Below are positions 8,820 through 16,472 of a DNA stretch of 64,000 nt, piece after piece. The notes below the pieces were generated by a model, which ran no database searches, was not told the DNA's origin, and was given only the letters and a program-made list of their open reading frames with translations. Within the stretch, counting starts at the first letter, position 1, and each line of letters opens with the position of its first letter. The position numbers and the translations under genes are program-made. This DNA is from Paraferrimonas sp. SM1919 (GTDB taxonomy: Bacteria > Pseudomonadota > Gammaproteobacteria > Enterobacterales > Shewanellaceae). The stretch lies in assembly GCF_010993985.1 (NCBI RefSeq), contig NZ_WINH01000011.1:61855-125854 (forward strand). Direction: 5' to 3'.

Positions 8820-9494
8820 ATGCAATTTAAACGTCAACTAATTGCGGCTTCTGTTTTAGCGGGTCTTTCTTTTAGTGCATCTGCTGAATTAAGTGGTTAC
8901 GTAACCCTCAACTCTGATTACATGTTCCGTGCTGTCAGCCTTAACGATAAGAAACCTGCGCTACAAGCTGGTATCGATTGGGAAGCTGAGTCAGGCTGGT
9001 ATACTGGTGCTTGGGCATCACAAACTGATGATGGCGAAACTAAGGATGTCGAAATTGACATCTGGGGTGGTTACTATGGTGAAACTGAAAGTGGTTTCTT
9101 CTATGATGCCAACCTAATTTACTATGCTTTAGTCGATGCTTCTGACTACAACTATGGTGAGCTACACGGTAATATTGGTCAGTACTTAACTGACGAATTA
9201 ACCATTGGCTTAAATGTTGACTACGCGGTGCTCGCGGCAAGCGGTTTTGATAACCTCAAAGGTCTACATATCTCTGGTTATGCAGAATATGCCTTAACTG
9301 AAGACATGGCTATCAGCGTAGAATATGGTCAACAGAAATGGGAAGACTGGGGTGAAAATGGCGATTACAACTGGGCTCGCGCATCGTTCACCAAAGATTA
9401 TGAAAACTTTGGTTTTGAGCTAAGCGCTTGGACCAATGACATTGAAGGTGATGAATCATCACGCTTCTCTGCTTCTGTAAGTTACAACTTCTAA
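8820..9494 (+). CDS. TorF-type outer-membrane beta-barrel protein
   Basis: Predicted outer-membrane protein of 224 residues, of the family annotated as TorF putative porin (TIGR02001). It has a signal peptide ending near FSASA, then ELSGYVTLNSDYMFRAVS, a start typical of the family, and alternating amphipathic strands that end in the aromatic C-terminal residue expected for Bam-dependent insertion (VSYNF). The ATG at 8820 has AAGGA about 7 bases upstream and was chosen over an in-frame ATG at 8766 and another at 8805. It sits between puuC and puuB, with its own hairpin on each side. A role in passage of putrescine across the outer membrane is an inference from position only. Confidence 0.75.
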   Translation: MQFKRQLIAASVLAGLSFSASAELSGYVTLNSDYMFRAVSLNDKKPALQAGIDWEAESGWYTGAWASQTDDGETKDVEIDIWGGYYGETESGFFYDANLIYYALVDASDYNYGELHGNIGQYLTDELTIGLNVDYAVLAASGFDNLKGLHISGYAEYALTEDMAISVEYGQQKWEDWGENGDYNWARASFTKDYENFGFELSAWTNDIEGDESSRFSASVSYNF

Positions 9495-9500
9495 TCGCCT

Positions 9501-9530
9501 AATGGCCGTTATTTTATAGCGGCCATTTTT
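9501..9530 (+). terminator. intrinsic terminator after the TorF-like gene
   Basis: AATGGCCG (9501-9508) pairs with CGGCCATT (9520-9527) and is followed by TTT. The ribosome site of puuB (GGAG at about 9534) begins only a few bases later, so read-through is likely to feed puuB. Confidence 0.7.
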
Positions 9531-9542
9531 AATGGAGTAAAT

Positions 9543-10820
9543 ATGAGCGATTATATCGACAGCTATTACAGCTTCAGTGCTGATACCAGCACCCCCTACC
9601 CACAACTCAATGAAGATATTAATGCTGACGTTTGTGTACTAGGTGGCGGTTTTACCGGACTGTCTTCTGCGTTACATCTAGCCAAAGCAGGATTATCTGT
9701 AGTACTTGTAGAAGCGAACCGCATTGGCTTCGGTGCTACAGGAAGAAATGGTGGCCAGATCGTTAACAGTTATAGCCGCGATGTGGATACTGTTAGTCAA
9801 AAGTACGGTCAACAAGCGGGCGATGCTTTAGCCGCCATGATGTTTGAAGGCGGACAAATCATTCGTGACCTGATTGAAGTCGATAACATTGATTGTGATT
9901 ATGTTCGCGGAGGCGCATTTGTTGCCGTCAATGGCAAACAAATGCGAGAGCTCGAGCACCACCAGCGTTTGTGGGAACAACATGGCAATAACGCCATGCA
10001 ATTGCATGACCAATCGTCCCTTGGTTCTATCATAAAATCTCAACGCTATGTTGGTGGCTTAACCGATGGCCTTAGTGGTCACATACACCCATTGAAGCTC
10101 GCCCTAGGGGAAGCCAAGCTGATCACTCAACTAGGCGGCCGCATCTTTGAACAAAGCCCTGTGACTAAAGTCGAAACGGGTGAAACTACCATAGTGCACA
10201 CCCCCAATGGTAAAATTCGTGCTAAGTTTATGGTGGTTGCAGGTAATGCTTACCTTTCCCATGTGATGCCAGAGCTAACTAAAAAAAGCATGCCTTGTGG
10301 CACTCAAATCGTCACTACAGAAGTGCTTGGTGAAGAATTGTGTCAACAATTAATCCCACAAAATCATTGCATTGAAGACTGTAATTATCTTTTAGACTAC
10401 TTCCGTATAACCGCAGACCAGCGCCTATTATACGGTGGCGGTGTGGTCTACGGAGGCCGCGACCCTAAAGATATTGAGCGCTTAGTACGACCTAAACTTG
10501 AAAAAACTTTTCCACAACTTAAAGGGATCAAAATAGATTTTGCGTGGACCGGTAATTTCTTATTAACCCTTTCAAGATTGCCTGAATTTGGTCGATTAGG
10601 TCACAACATATACTACATGCAAGGTTACAGTGGTCACGGGGTTACCTGTACCCATTTGGCTGGAAAATTGGTGGCTGAAGCCATTAAAGGCCAAGCGAGC
10701 CGTTTTGATGCTTTCAGTCAATTGCCCCATCTGCCATTATTTGGTGGCAGAGCCTTACAGATACCTTTCACTGCATTGGGGGCTTCTTATTATAACTTGC
10801 GTGACCAATTAGGGATTTAA
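9543..10820 (+). CDS. puuB: gamma-glutamylputrescine oxidase (FAD)
   Basis: Flavoprotein of 425 residues, DAO superfamily, that oxidises gamma-glutamylputrescine to the aldehyde with release of ammonia. The Rossmann dinucleotide fold is clear near the N terminus (VCVLGGGFTGLSSALHLAKAG ending in the ribose-binding acidic VEA), followed by the family motif GFGATGRNGGQI. A C-terminal FAD-contacting stretch (YMQGYSGHGV) is also present. Length and context with puuA, puuC and puuD support PuuB. It is followed after 2 nt by a cupin gene. Confidence 0.9.
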   Translation: MSDYIDSYYSFSADTSTPYPQLNEDINADVCVLGGGFTGLSSALHLAKAGLSVVLVEANRIGFGATGRNGGQIVNSYSRDVDTVSQKYGQQAGDALAAMMFEGGQIIRDLIEVDNIDCDYVRGGAFVAVNGKQMRELEHHQRLWEQHGNNAMQLHDQSSLGSIIKSQRYVGGLTDGLSGHIHPLKLALGEAKLITQLGGRIFEQSPVTKVETGETTIVHTPNGKIRAKFMVVAGNAYLSHVMPELTKKSMPCGTQIVTTEVLGEELCQQLIPQNHCIEDCNYLLDYFRITADQRLLYGGGVVYGGRDPKDIERLVRPKLEKTFPQLKGIKIDFAWTGNFLLTLSRLPEFGRLGHNIYYMQGYSGHGVTCTHLAGKLVAEAIKGQASRFDAFSQLPHLPLFGGRALQIPFTALGASYYNLRDQLGI

Positions 10821-10822
10821 CG

Positions 10823-11179
10823 ATGAGCAGTATTATTAAGTTAGCACCACAGCAAGCCCAGTATGAACATTATCCTACCCCAAAAGATAAACTCATCGAA
10901 GGCCCTGCAGAGCAACACATAAGCAATCTTTACTCGGATCCCTCTGGCCAATTTCATGTTGGTTTCTGGGGCAGTGAACCTGGCAGTTGGCAAGTCAGTT
11001 ATGACGAGCATGAGTATTGCCAGTTACTAGAAGGTGAGGTTGAAATTAAAAGCCACGATGGTGCCGTGATGCACATTAAGGCGGGAGAACAGTTCGTGAT
11101 TCCCGCGGGCTTTAAAGGGGTTTGGCATACCATTAAAAGCTGTAAAAAAACCTATGTGATATTTGAAAAGTCCAATTAA
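10823..11179 (+). CDS. small cupin protein (cupin_3/DUF861-like)
   Basis: Single-domain cupin of 118 residues with the two conserved cupin stretches, GFWGSEPGSWQVSYDEHEYCQLLEGEVEI and AGEQFVIPAGFKGVWH. Such proteins often accompany polyamine or ethanolamine catabolic genes and are related to EutQ. It is the last gene of the putrescine run, 2 nt after puuB, so the two are probably translated together. Enzymatic activity is not predictable from the sequence. Confidence 0.7.
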   Translation: MSSIIKLAPQQAQYEHYPTPKDKLIEGPAEQHISNLYSDPSGQFHVGFWGSEPGSWQVSYDEHEYCQLLEGEVEIKSHDGAVMHIKAGEQFVIPAGFKGVWHTIKSCKKTYVIFEKSN

Positions 11180-11189
11180 TATGCCCTTT

Positions 11190-11218
11190 AGCCATGGCGA
11201 CACTAAGTCATGGCTTTA
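11190..11218 (+). terminator. terminator after the cupin gene
   Basis: AGCCATG (11190-11196) pairs with CATGGCT (11209-11215), followed by TTATATT. It closes the putrescine run and faces the convergent ferredoxin gene. Confidence 0.55.
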
Positions 11219-11220
11219 TA

Positions 11221-11544
11221 TTAGTTCTGTAACATATCGAGCTTGTCTGCCACACCATTCCACTTCTGGGCATCCGCTAGCGGAGGCTTTACTTCTGTTA
11301 TTTTTGGCCATTGCTTCGCGAGATCTTCATTAAGAATAATAAACACTTCTTGCCCCGCTGGTAATTCATCTTCTTGAAAAATCGCATTCGCACGACATTC
11401 TGGTACGCATAAACCACAATCAATACAATCTACAGGATCAATAGCGAGGAAGTTGGGTCCTTCATGAAAAGCATCTGCAGGACATACCGCCACACAATCG
11501 GTGTATTTACATTGAATACAGTTATCGGTGACAACAAAGGCCAT
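11221..11544 (-). CDS. fdxA: 7Fe ferredoxin
   Basis: Cytoplasmic electron carrier of about 107 residues with one [3Fe-4S] and one [4Fe-4S] cluster. Cysteines lie at 9, 12, 17, 21 and 40, 43, 46, 50, with the pattern [14 protein letters not shown] and [11 protein letters not shown] characteristic of FdxA. The usual Pro after the last cluster Cys is replaced by Arg. Two adjacent ATG codons exist; the second (11544) gives the usual MAFVV N terminus and better spacing from GGAG. Its redox partners are not evident from the neighbours. Confidence 0.85.
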   Translation of the reverse strand: MAFVVTDNCIQCKYTDCVAVCPADAFHEGPNFLAIDPVDCIDCGLCVPECRANAIFQEDELPAGQEVFIILNEDLAKQWPKITEVKPPLADAQKWNGVADKLDMLQN

Positions 11545-11724
11545 CATTAATCTCCACAGGTAAATAACTGGGCAAGGATAATACCCTCATAGGTGTAAAT
11601 TTCAAAACAATGTTCTACTTTTGATGTTGCAGTTAATTATATGACACAAGTTAACAGTTAACGTAAAATGCGCGCGATTGTGAGCCAGCAACCGCTGAGC
11701 AAAGACACCAAAGAAGAGACATCT

Positions 11725-13335
11725 ATGATACGTTTAACCGAAATTAAGCTACCACTGGATCATGGCGAAGGTGACATTGAAAAAGCCATTTTACACAAGC
11801 TCAAGATTAAGCCTGAGCAAATGCTTTCTTACAACCTATTTAAACGTGGTTACGACGCCCGTAAAAAAGCCAAGATTTTATTAATTTATACTTTAGATGT
11901 CGATGTCGTTAACGAACCACAACTGCTCCAGCAATTCGCATCAGATCCACACGTTAAATTAACCCCAGACATGGCTTATAAATTCGTCGCCCAAGCCCCT
12001 GTAGATCTCGCTCAAAGGGATAGGCCTGTTGTCATAGGCTTTGGTCCATGTGGACTTTTCTCTGCCCTTATTCTCGCGCAGATGGGATTTAAACCGATTG
12101 TTTTAGAGAGAGGCAAGGAAGTTCGAGAGCGCACCAAAGATACCTTTGGGTTTTGGCGTAAACGAGAGCTTAATACTGAATCGAATGTTCAATTTGGTGA
12201 AGGTGGTGCAGGTACTTTCTCCGATGGAAAACTCTACAGTCAAATTAAAGACCCAAAACATTACAGCCGCAAAGTCATTGAAGAATTTATTGCCGCAGGC
12301 GCTCCAGAAGAGATCGCCTATGTAAGTAAACCTCATATTGGCACTTTCAAACTGGTCACTATGATTGAAAAAATGCGCGCTAAAATCATCGAGCTTGGTG
12401 GAGAAATTCGTTTTAGTACCCGTGTCGATGACATCATTACCGATGGCGATCAAATTACCGGACTAGTACTTGCCAACGGTGAAACTATCAATAGTCGCCA
12501 TGTCATCTTGGCGGTTGGCCATAGTGCTCGAGACACCTTTGAGATGCTCCATCAACGTGGCGTTTATATGGAAGCCAAACCTTTCTCGGTTGGTTTTCGA
12601 ATTGAGCATAAACAATCGGTGATTGATGAAGCGAGATTTGGTCCAAATGCGGGCAACCCTATCTTAGGGGCTGCTGACTACAAATTAGTTCACCATTGTA
12701 AAAATGGTCGTACCGTTTATAGTTTCTGTATGTGCCCAGGCGGAACTGTGGTTGCAGCGACATCGGAGCAAGGCCGCGTAGTCACCAATGGCATGAGTCA
12801 ATATTCACGCGCAGAACGTAATGCCAATAGCGCCATTGTTGTGGGCATCTCTCCCGAAGTTGATTACCCTGGCGATCCACTTGCTGGTATTAAACTCCAA
12901 CGTCAATTAGAGACGAACGCCTACCATTTAGGGGGCGCGAATTATGACGCACCTGCACAGAAAATTGGTGACTTTTTAAAAGCTCAAGATGCCACTGAAC
13001 TCGGTGATGTGCAACCCTCTTTTACTCCAGGTATACATCTTACCGACCTTTCTAAGGCTTTACCTAAATTTGCTATTGATGCTATCCGCGAAGCTATACC
13101 AGCTTTCGACCGTAAAATTAAAGGTTTTGCTGATGATGACGCGCTATTAACCGGCGTCGAAACTCGTACTTCATCACCGGTTTGTATTAAACGCGGCAAA
13201 GATTATCAGAGCATTACTCTTAAAGGATTCTTCCCTGCTGGTGAAGGTGCGGGTTACGCTGGAGGAATTTTATCTGCAGGTATTGATGGCATTAAAGTCG
13301 CTGAAGCATTGGCGCTAGATATGTCAAAAGCGTAA
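11725..13335 (+). CDS. NAD(P)/FAD-dependent dehydrogenase (COG2509-like)
   Basis: Uncharacterised flavoprotein of about 536 residues. An N-terminal domain (IRLTEIKLPLDHGEGDIEKAIL ... KRGYDARKK) precedes an FAD-binding Rossmann segment, VVIGFGPCGLFSALILAQMGFKPIVLERG. A C-terminal GEGAGYAGGILSAGIDGI stretch fits the second FAD contact. This domain order matches the widespread COG2509 dehydrogenases, whose substrate is unknown to me. ATG 11725 was chosen over an upstream in-frame ATG at 11668 because family proteins begin with this MIRL-type sequence and a GA-rich ribosome site precedes it. A strong terminator follows. Confidence 0.75.
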   Translation: MIRLTEIKLPLDHGEGDIEKAILHKLKIKPEQMLSYNLFKRGYDARKKAKILLIYTLDVDVVNEPQLLQQFASDPHVKLTPDMAYKFVAQAPVDLAQRDRPVVIGFGPCGLFSALILAQMGFKPIVLERGKEVRERTKDTFGFWRKRELNTESNVQFGEGGAGTFSDGKLYSQIKDPKHYSRKVIEEFIAAGAPEEIAYVSKPHIGTFKLVTMIEKMRAKIIELGGEIRFSTRVDDIITDGDQITGLVLANGETINSRHVILAVGHSARDTFEMLHQRGVYMEAKPFSVGFRIEHKQSVIDEARFGPNAGNPILGAADYKLVHHCKNGRTVYSFCMCPGGTVVAATSEQGRVVTNGMSQYSRAERNANSAIVVGISPEVDYPGDPLAGIKLQRQLETNAYHLGGANYDAPAQKIGDFLKAQDATELGDVQPSFTPGIHLTDLSKALPKFAIDAIREAIPAFDRKIKGFADDDALLTGVETRTSSPVCIKRGKDYQSITLKGFFPAGEGAGYAGGILSAGIDGIKVAEALALDMSKA

Positions 13336-13356
13336 AATTAGTCAACGTTATTACTT

Positions 13357-13382
13357 AGGCGTGCCCAACAGCACGCCTTTTT
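13357..13382 (+). terminator. intrinsic terminator
   Basis: GGCGTGC (13358-13364) pairs with GCACGCC (13371-13377) around CCAACA, followed by TTTTT. It ends the FAD dehydrogenase transcript before the MetJ-box promoter. Confidence 0.85.
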
Positions 13383-13423
13383 ATTACCATACTATAGATT
13401 GAAAATAAGTCATCACTTTACTG

Positions 13424-13455
13424 TTGACTTTAGACGTCTAGACTTCTAAATTGTA
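13424..13455 (+). promoter_or_regulatory. MetJ operator overlapping a sigma-70 promoter
   Basis: Two contiguous 8-bp met boxes, AGACGTCT (13432-13439, identical to the MetJ consensus) and AGACTTCT (13440-13447, 7 of 8), with a weaker box before them. They fill the spacer between a -35 hexamer TTGACT (13424-13429) and a -10-like TAAATT (13447-13452) at 17-nt spacing. Bound MetJ would therefore block polymerase. This predicts repression by S-adenosylmethionine of the MetF-like gene 110 nt downstream. Confidence 0.8.
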
Positions 13456-13562
13456 AGAATCATTTTAATCTTAGGTTACCCCTATTTAGACACGACCTTG
13501 GATTGAATAAGTTTTATTATTGCCAGCTGGGTTGATGGCGATAACGAATTATTGAGCTGGGC

Positions 13563-14534
13563 ATGAAAAAAACACTAAAACAAAGATCAAGTGATCATCA
13601 CCGTGGTATATATTTTATTGGCACCACCCCCCCTAAAATTGATACCCCTTTCGCACAAATGAGTGCCATTGCCGATAAATTGTTAGCACGCTTAGATGAG
13701 ATCAGTTTTGATGGTTTAATTGTTTATGACATTCAAGATGAAACCAGTCGTAATGACAGCCCACGTCCTTTCCCATTTAAAGCGACCCATGATTCCGGTA
13801 CTTATTCGCAATTAATCAACCAAAAATCAGCTAAACCTGTGATCACCTATAAAAGCGTTGCCGGCTGCAGCGCCGACAGTTTTCAAGAGTGGTTATCGCG
13901 TGCTTGGCATCAAAACAATATTCGCGACTTGGTGCTGGTGGGCAGCCCCTCTGCAGATGCTGCACGTTCGTTATCCCTAGCTGAGGCCTATCAAGGGATT
14001 AATCAACATCCACAAGATTTTTATTTGGGTGGTGTTGCGATTGCAGAGCGCCATCTAAGTAAGGGCAATGAACACTTACGCTTACTCAGTAAAAAACAGC
14101 AAGGCTGTGAGTATTACATTACCCAAGCGGTTTATAACCCCCAAGCCACTATAGACATGTTAACCAGCTATGCGGCAGAATGCAGAGCTCAGGGGCTTAA
14201 TCCAAACCGAATTATTTTGACGTTTTCACCTTGTGGTAGTGCTAAAACCTTAGATTTTATTAATTGGCTTGGTGTTTCAGTTCCGGCTGCCACCAGTGAA
14301 CGCATTTTAAATAGTGATGACCCACTGCATGAATCCATTAAGATTAATCATGCCAATCTTAAGCAAATTCTAGATGCCGTGCTGCCTCTGAATATTCCAC
14401 TTGGGTTAAACATTGAGAGCTTAACGAATCGTAAAGCTGAAATCGATGCTTCCATTTACATGTACAAGTTGTTAAAAGGCACGATGGATCAAGAGCTCGC
14501 GCTCAACCAAATTATGCAAGTGTACAATCAATAG
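13563..14534 (+). CDS. MetF-like methylenetetrahydrofolate reductase homologue
   Basis: Protein of 323 residues that resembles the TIM-barrel methylenetetrahydrofolate reductase family but is not canonical MetF. Visible parts are GIYFIGTTPPK near the N terminus, in the place of the family's EFFPP segment, DGLIVYDIQDETSR, where MetF has its folate-binding acidic residue, LVLVGSPS, and CEYYITQAVYNPQ, equivalent to the family FITQ segment. The MetJ operator upstream independently ties it to methionine or folate one-carbon metabolism. Whether it reduces methylene-THF, or acts on another folate or a C1 donor, cannot be told. It stands alone between terminators. Confidence 0.65.
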   Translation: MKKTLKQRSSDHHRGIYFIGTTPPKIDTPFAQMSAIADKLLARLDEISFDGLIVYDIQDETSRNDSPRPFPFKATHDSGTYSQLINQKSAKPVITYKSVAGCSADSFQEWLSRAWHQNNIRDLVLVGSPSADAARSLSLAEAYQGINQHPQDFYLGGVAIAERHLSKGNEHLRLLSKKQQGCEYYITQAVYNPQATIDMLTSYAAECRAQGLNPNRIILTFSPCGSAKTLDFINWLGVSVPAATSERILNSDDPLHESIKINHANLKQILDAVLPLNIPLGLNIESLTNRKAEIDASIYMYKLLKGTMDQELALNQIMQVYNQ

Positions 14535-14566
14535 CTTGGCTAACTAATTAAGCCATTTCCACCATC

Positions 14567-14590
14567 AGAGTCACCATTTATAGTGACTCT
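14567..14590. terminator. hairpin between convergent genes
   Basis: AGAGTCAC (14567-14574) pairs perfectly with GTGACTCT (14583-14590). There is no T tract on either side, so it is a possible bidirectional end of the MetF-like gene and the minus-strand operon. Confidence 0.45.
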
Positions 14591-14641
14591 AACAATACTG
14601 GGTTCGACTTAGCTGAAACCGTAGCCTGAGTTACTGATCGA

Positions 14642-15364
14642 TTACTGTGATCGGGTCCGTTGAAAGTCTTTTAAGGAGATAACATTATCCGGTAAAGGTT
14701 GGTCTGCATGCAGATTAATTGGAGGGATATCTGCATAATCAGGTAATTGCACATCTAAACCAAATTGATAGCCAAAACGAAACAACCCATCCTCAAACAA
14801 GCGTTGATAAGGAAAGAATTTTTGTTTTTGGCCAATGGCTTTGGCCTTCTTTGGGCGGCTATTAATGTGATGACTTAAATTGCTCGCGTCCCCTGCCGAT
14901 AGTCGCTCTAGATGATGCTCAGCCATATATTCATCCATCCACAACTGACAATCACTGATATGGCCTTGAACGCTTAAATCCATATTTTGATAACAATAAA
15001 ATTGAGGCTGAGTCTGCATCATTTCTTCAAATAGAATCTCACTCACTTCCGCAGGCGTATGCTGCTGACAAATTTCATCGAATTCATCAAACCAAATCGT
15101 CACAATATCTAACTGGATTTGCTCAAAGCTAGGCTTGATGAGGTAGGGTAAAATCATGCAATAACGACTAAATGACTCTACAGCAATCACATAATGATTA
15201 GCTAAGCCCGCCTGCTTAATGTAATGTAACTGCCACATGCTTTGCTGGGGATTGCTATTGATTGGCCGAATGCCCTTACTTCCCAATTCACTTGGAAATA
15301 ATGGCAACTCTATCTGCAACCATTTACACAACGCTTTGGAACAACTCATTACTATATTTAGCAT
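14642..15364 (-). CDS. conserved hypothetical protein, possibly DUF6933-like
   Basis: Cytoplasmic protein of 240 residues with no signal peptide or membrane segment. The opening (CSKALCKWL ... WQLHYIKQAGLANHYVIAVESFSRYCMILP) vaguely resembles a small uncharacterised domain (DUF6933) that starts with a Cys-Thr/Ser-Lys motif; this is a memory-level resemblance only. The C-terminal third is basic and then acidic, with no recognisable motif. It overlaps the upstream HopJ-family gene by 7 nt and is the last gene of a three-gene minus-strand operon with yjjG. I do not assign a function. Confidence 0.45.
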   Translation of the reverse strand: MLNIVMSCSKALCKWLQIELPLFPSELGSKGIRPINSNPQQSMWQLHYIKQAGLANHYVIAVESFSRYCMILPYLIKPSFEQIQLDIVTIWFDEFDEICQQHTPAEVSEILFEEMMQTQPQFYCYQNMDLSVQGHISDCQLWMDEYMAEHHLERLSAGDASNLSHHINSRPKKAKAIGQKQKFFPYQRLFEDGLFRFGYQFGLDVQLPDYADIPPINLHADQPLPDNVISLKDFQRTRSQ

Positions 15365-15720
15365 TCATTTTCTCTTAAAGATAAAGGCGCGTCTTTAAAG
15401 CTAATCTGCTGCCAGCCATGATTAATAAACTGACGAATATTTTGATGACACTCACCTTCAGGGTTCTGTAATACTTGCTGATAATGTTCCGCAAAACAAT
15501 TTAACGTAGCCTGTTTATCGAGCTGATGCAAGCTAGCAAAAGCGAACACTTTACAAGAGCCCTCATTATCACCGGCCCTGTTCAATATCGAGCCATTTTG
15601 AAAATCAGTTTGTTGGTAATCATAATAGTGATCAATAGTTTCAATGACCTGTTTAAAACTGAGAGTCTGATTTTGTTGCAGCCTTTGTATAAGCTCTGCC
15701 ATTGGAATCGCGTGCGCCAT
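15358..15720 (-). CDS. HopJ-family protein
   Basis: Small protein of 120 residues matching the HopJ type III effector family (PF08888) in its central features: IDHYYDYQQTDFQNG, then NEGSCKVFAFASLHQL, then a C-terminal HQNIRQFINHGW. Despite the name, the family is common in non-pathogenic marine bacteria that lack a type III secretion system, and no secretion genes are visible here. It lies 2 nt after yjjG and overlaps the next gene by 7 nt, pointing to translational coupling and a housekeeping role. The biochemical function is unknown. Confidence 0.7.
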   Translation of the reverse strand: MAHAIPMAELIQRLQQNQTLSFKQVIETIDHYYDYQQTDFQNGSILNRAGDNEGSCKVFAFASLHQLDKQATLNCFAEHYQQVLQNPEGECHQNIRQFINHGWQQISFKDAPLSLRENEC

Positions 15721-15722
15721 TA

Positions 15723-16406
15723 TTACTTTACCAAAATTTGCTGCAGCTGATTTAAGTGATTCACTTTAAAGTCCGCTTGATGCTGTGGATATTTATTAGC
15801 GGGATCATACAAACAAGAGCGCCAGTTTACTGAGTTGGCCCCTAGGATATCCGTACTAGGATTATCCCCCACCATCAACACTCGTTGGGGTTGTGGATGG
15901 CCCATTTTTGCCATGGCATATAAATAAATTTCTTTACTCGGTTTCGCCGCACCCACCTCTTCAGAAATAAACAGCGCATCGATGAATTGTTCAACGCCAG
16001 TATTGCGTAATCTTTTATATTGTAGCTTTGCCATACCATTGGTCATGATAGCGACTTTGACTTTATCTTGTAGACTTGAGAGTAAGGCAATTGCCCCAGA
16101 TAATGGTTTGGAAGTGGTAGCCATCGCATCTAAAAAGCCGTGATTAAGGGTTAACGGTTCAACATTGAGTCGTTCTGACCAGTGGGCAAACCGACCTAGT
16201 TTGATTTGCTCCATCGTAATTTTATTGGCTTCATAATCTAGCCATAATTGACCATTTAATTGCTGATATTGTGCAAAGTCTTTTTCAGTGAAGGAGACAT
16301 CATAACTGTTAAATAAGGTTTTTAAGCCTTCATATATATTAAAATCAAATAGGGTTTCATCGGCATCAAATACCACCCAATCTAAATCTTCAAGTGTGAT
16401 CGTCAT
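15723..16406 (-). CDS. yjjG: pyrimidine 5'-nucleotidase (HAD family)
   Basis: HAD-superfamily phosphatase of 227 residues that dephosphorylates pyrimidine and non-canonical nucleoside monophosphates. Motif I is VVFDADETLFDF, where YjjG proteins have this same DADETLF in place of DxDGT. Motif II is MTNG in VKVAIMTNGM, the Lys of motif III is in GAAKPSKEIY and the acidic motif IV is MVGDNPSTD. It is the first gene of a minus-strand operon with the HopJ-family and 240-residue genes. Confidence 0.85.
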   Translation of the reverse strand: MTITLEDLDWVVFDADETLFDFNIYEGLKTLFNSYDVSFTEKDFAQYQQLNGQLWLDYEANKITMEQIKLGRFAHWSERLNVEPLTLNHGFLDAMATTSKPLSGAIALLSSLQDKVKVAIMTNGMAKLQYKRLRNTGVEQFIDALFISEEVGAAKPSKEIYLYAMAKMGHPQPQRVLMVGDNPSTDILGANSVNWRSCLYDPANKYPQHQADFKVNHLNQLQQILVK

Positions 16407-16434
16407 TTTTTATTATCATTTCAACAGGCAATAA

Positions 16435-16460
16435 AAAAGACAGGTCTAGCCTGCCTTTTT
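16435..16460 (-). terminator. intrinsic terminator of prlC
   Basis: Read on the minus strand, GGCAGG and CCTGTC form a stem with a 5-nt loop and one G-T pair, followed by a T6 run. It separates prlC from the yjjG operon. Confidence 0.75.
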
Positions 16461-16472
16461 AAGCAAATCGAC

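Noticed and set aside
15358..15720. Type III secretion effector function for the HopJ-family protein
   Set aside because: No secretion or chaperone genes nearby, and the family occurs in non-pathogens; the operon with yjjG suggests a housekeeping role.
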